Below are positions 6,744 to 8,040 of a stretch of 8,040 bases of DNA, piece after piece. The notes under the pieces are model-generated. The model did no database searches. It was not told where the DNA came from and saw only the letters and a program-made list of their open reading frames with translations. Within the stretch, counting starts at the first letter, position 1. Each line of letters starts with the position of its first letter. Both the position numbers and the translations under genes were made by a program. This DNA comes from an uncultured Parasphingopyxis sp. (GTDB taxonomy: Bacteria; Pseudomonadota; Alphaproteobacteria; Sphingomonadales; Sphingomonadaceae), in assembly GCA_905479515.1 (NCBI GenBank), contig CAJQMX010000352.1:1-8040 (forward strand). Reading direction: 5' to 3'.

Positions 6744-7634
6744 ATGACCGCTGAAATCATCGACGGCAAAGCCTTTGCAGCTGGATTGCGAGAGCGCGTG
6801 GCCCAGTATGTCCCGGCTTTCGTCAGCGCTGCCGGGCGCAAACCTGGCCTCGCGGTGGTGCTGGTTGGTGATGATCCAGCCAGCCAGGTCTATGTCGGCT
6901 CCAAGGGCAAGGCGACGATCGCCGCCGGCATGGAGAGTTTCGAGCATAAATTGCCCGATACAGTCGACCAGGATGAACTCATTGCGGTGGTTGAAGCGCT
7001 CAACGCCGATGATGCCGTGGATGGCATTCTCGTCCAGCTGCCGCTTCCCGATCATATTGATGACAAGGCGGTGATCGCGACGATTGATCCGGCCAAGGAT
7101 GTCGACGGTTTTCATGTCATCAATGCGGGCAAATTGGCCGTGGGTGAAGACGCGCTGGTGCCGTGTACGCCGCTGGGCTGCCTGATGCTTCTCAAAGATA
7201 CGCTTGGCGATCTGTCCGGCCTCAACGCTGTCGTTGTCGGCCGCTCCAACATTGTCGGGAAACCGATGGCGCAGCTGCTGCTGGGAGAGAATTGCACGGT
7301 GACGCTGGCACACAGCCGGACACAGAATCTGCCCGAAGTTGTCAGACGCGCCGATATCGTCGTCGCCGCAATCGGTCGTGCCGAGATGGTAAAGGGCGAC
7401 TGGCTGAAGCCCGGCGCAGTCGTGATCGATGTCGGGATCAACCGCCTCGCACCCACGGAAGAGGGCAAGAAGGGCCGACTGGTTGGCGACGTCGCCTTTG
7501 CCGAGGCCGATCATGTCAAAGCGATCACGCCTGTGCCGGGCGGCGTTGGGCCGATGACAATTGCTGTCCTGCTGCGTAACACACTGGTTGCCGCCCACGC
7601 CCGGGCTGGGTTTTCTCCGCCGGAAGGGCTGTGA
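6744..7634 (+). CDS. folD: Bifunctional methylenetetrahydrofolate dehydrogenase / methenyltetrahydrofolate cyclohydrolase FolD
   Basis: Interconverts 5,10-methylene-THF, 5,10-methenyl-THF and 10-formyl-THF, using NADP in the dehydrogenase step, for purine, fMet-tRNA and one-carbon metabolism; cytosolic. 296 residues, normal for the family. Seen: Y50 and K54 in YVGSKGKA; Q98 in [12 protein letters not shown]121 in VDGFH; PCTPLG (140-145); nucleotide-binding GRSNIVGKP (166-174); HSRT; DVGIN (229-233); and the C-terminal signature [11 protein letters not shown] (262-272). Y50, K54, Q98 and D121 coincide exactly in number with the catalytic residues of E. coli FolD. AAGGA at 6733-6737, 6 bases before the ATG, supports the start. 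The final codons carry the ribosome binding site and GTG start of the next gene, which overlaps by 4 bases. Confidence 0.96.
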   Translation: MTAEIIDGKAFAAGLRERVAQYVPAFVSAAGRKPGLAVVLVGDDPASQVYVGSKGKATIAAGMESFEHKLPDTVDQDELIAVVEALNADDAVDGILVQLPLPDHIDDKAVIATIDPAKDVDGFHVINAGKLAVGEDALVPCTPLGCLMLLKDTLGDLSGLNAVVVGRSNIVGKPMAQLLLGENCTVTLAHSRTQNLPEVVRRADIVVAAIGRAEMVKGDWLKPGAVVIDVGINRLAPTEEGKKGRLVGDVAFAEADHVKAITPVPGGVGPMTIAVLLRNTLVAAHARAGFSPPEGL

Positions 7635-8040
7635 ACGCGCTCGCTGCTTTGCTGCTTCTGGCCTCTCCGGTCGATGGTGCCATTGATGCGGAACGGGCCT
7701 TTGCCGAAGCCGCGCAGACGGAAGGACAATGGACCGCCTTTCGCACCTTTGCGGCGGATAGCGCTGTGATGTTTGTACCGCGTGAGATCAACGCGCATGA
7801 ATTTCTGGAAGGGCGTGAAGATCCGGTTATCGCCGTGATGTGGTGGCCAGCGGAATCCTATATTTCCTGCGATGGCACGACGGCAGTGAATTCCGGCCCA
7901 TGGGTGCGTCCACGTGCGTCTGGCTATTTTACGACTGTTTGGCAGCAACAGGCAGATGGCAACTGGCGCTGGCGGCTCGATCATGGCGACGCACTGGCTG
8001 TACCGCGCCCCGCGGGGGAAGAGCCAACCGTTCGCCGCGC
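7631..8040 (+). CDS. Exported NTF2-like (DUF4440-like) protein, GTG start, 3'-truncated by window edge
   Basis: An open frame starts at GTG 7631, overlaps the folD TGA by 4 bases and stays open to the window end (136 codons). GGAAGGG at 7622-7628 precedes the GTG at slightly short spacing. Residues 1-17 ([17 protein letters not shown]) resemble a short signal peptide, again without a charged n-region, with possible cleavage after A17. The mature part begins [19 protein letters not shown], then [37 protein letters not shown] and WRWRLDHGD; this order of an N-terminal helix followed by Trp-rich strands resembles SnoaL/DUF4440 proteins of the NTF2-like fold. Function unknown; probably periplasmic. 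The only other in-frame ATG near the start (codon 47) lies inside the conserved region. The overlap with folD implies translational coupling. Confidence 0.75.
   Translation, partial: MNALAALLLLASPVDGAIDAERAFAEAAQTEGQWTAFRTFAADSAVMFVPREINAHEFLEGREDPVIAVMWWPAESYISCDGTTAVNSGPWVRPRASGYFTTVWQQQADGNWRWRLDHGDALAVPRPAGEEPTVRR

Noticed and set aside
6573..7598. A 341-codon open frame on the - strand covering the YggT end and folD
   Set aside because: It is antisense to two well-supported genes; its product is rich in His, Arg, Asp and Gln without recognisable motifs, as expected for a shadow frame in GC-rich DNA.
1..8040. Signs of a mobile element, defence system, CRISPR array or novel gene cluster
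   Set aside because: No transposase, integrase, terminal repeats, spaced repeats or toxin/antitoxin-like small gene pairs are visible; the genes are metabolic, membrane or exported proteins of known families, with even codon use.

Overview
The window looks like ordinary chromosomal DNA from an alphaproteobacterium, most likely a sphingomonad (Sphingomonadales). The basis is the GC-rich codon use, the sphingomonad-like protein sequences (from memory, not from a search), and the argB - YggT - folD gene order, which I recall as typical of that group. Coding density is high, there is no gene-free stretch over about 110 bases, and I see no tRNA, rRNA, insertion sequence, phage gene, CRISPR array or origin.

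Region 1 (1-2146, + strand) is a compact ergothioneine biosynthesis pair. egtB is cut by the left edge of the window, and egtD follows one base after the egtB stop. EgtD trimethylates histidine to hercynine; EgtB, a non-heme iron enzyme, then forms the C-S bond and sulfoxide. The lyase (EgtE) and any EgtA/EgtC partner are not in view.

Region 2 (2147-3337) holds a - strand gene for an exported DUF1176-family protein of unknown function. It converges on egtD across a short gap with nested inverted repeats. It diverges from the next gene across a 67-base intergenic region carrying two CRP-like palindromes 30 bp apart.

Region 3 (3338-5363, + strand) is a tightly spaced pair: an NAD-dependent 3-hydroxybutyryl-CoA-type dehydrogenase and a microsomal-type epoxide hydrolase with a complete set of apparent catalytic residues. 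They may serve catabolism of acyl-CoA and epoxide substrates.

Region 4 (5410-8040, + strand) is a housekeeping block: argB (arginine biosynthesis, with sequence marks of the arginine-inhibited hexameric type), a small YggT-family membrane protein, folD (one-carbon folate metabolism), and the start of an exported NTF2-like/DUF4440-like protein that begins at a GTG overlapping the folD stop and runs off the right edge.

I found no clearly new biological system. The observations most worth a second look are the paired CRP-like sites, the nested hairpin between convergent genes, and the uncharacterised exported proteins.
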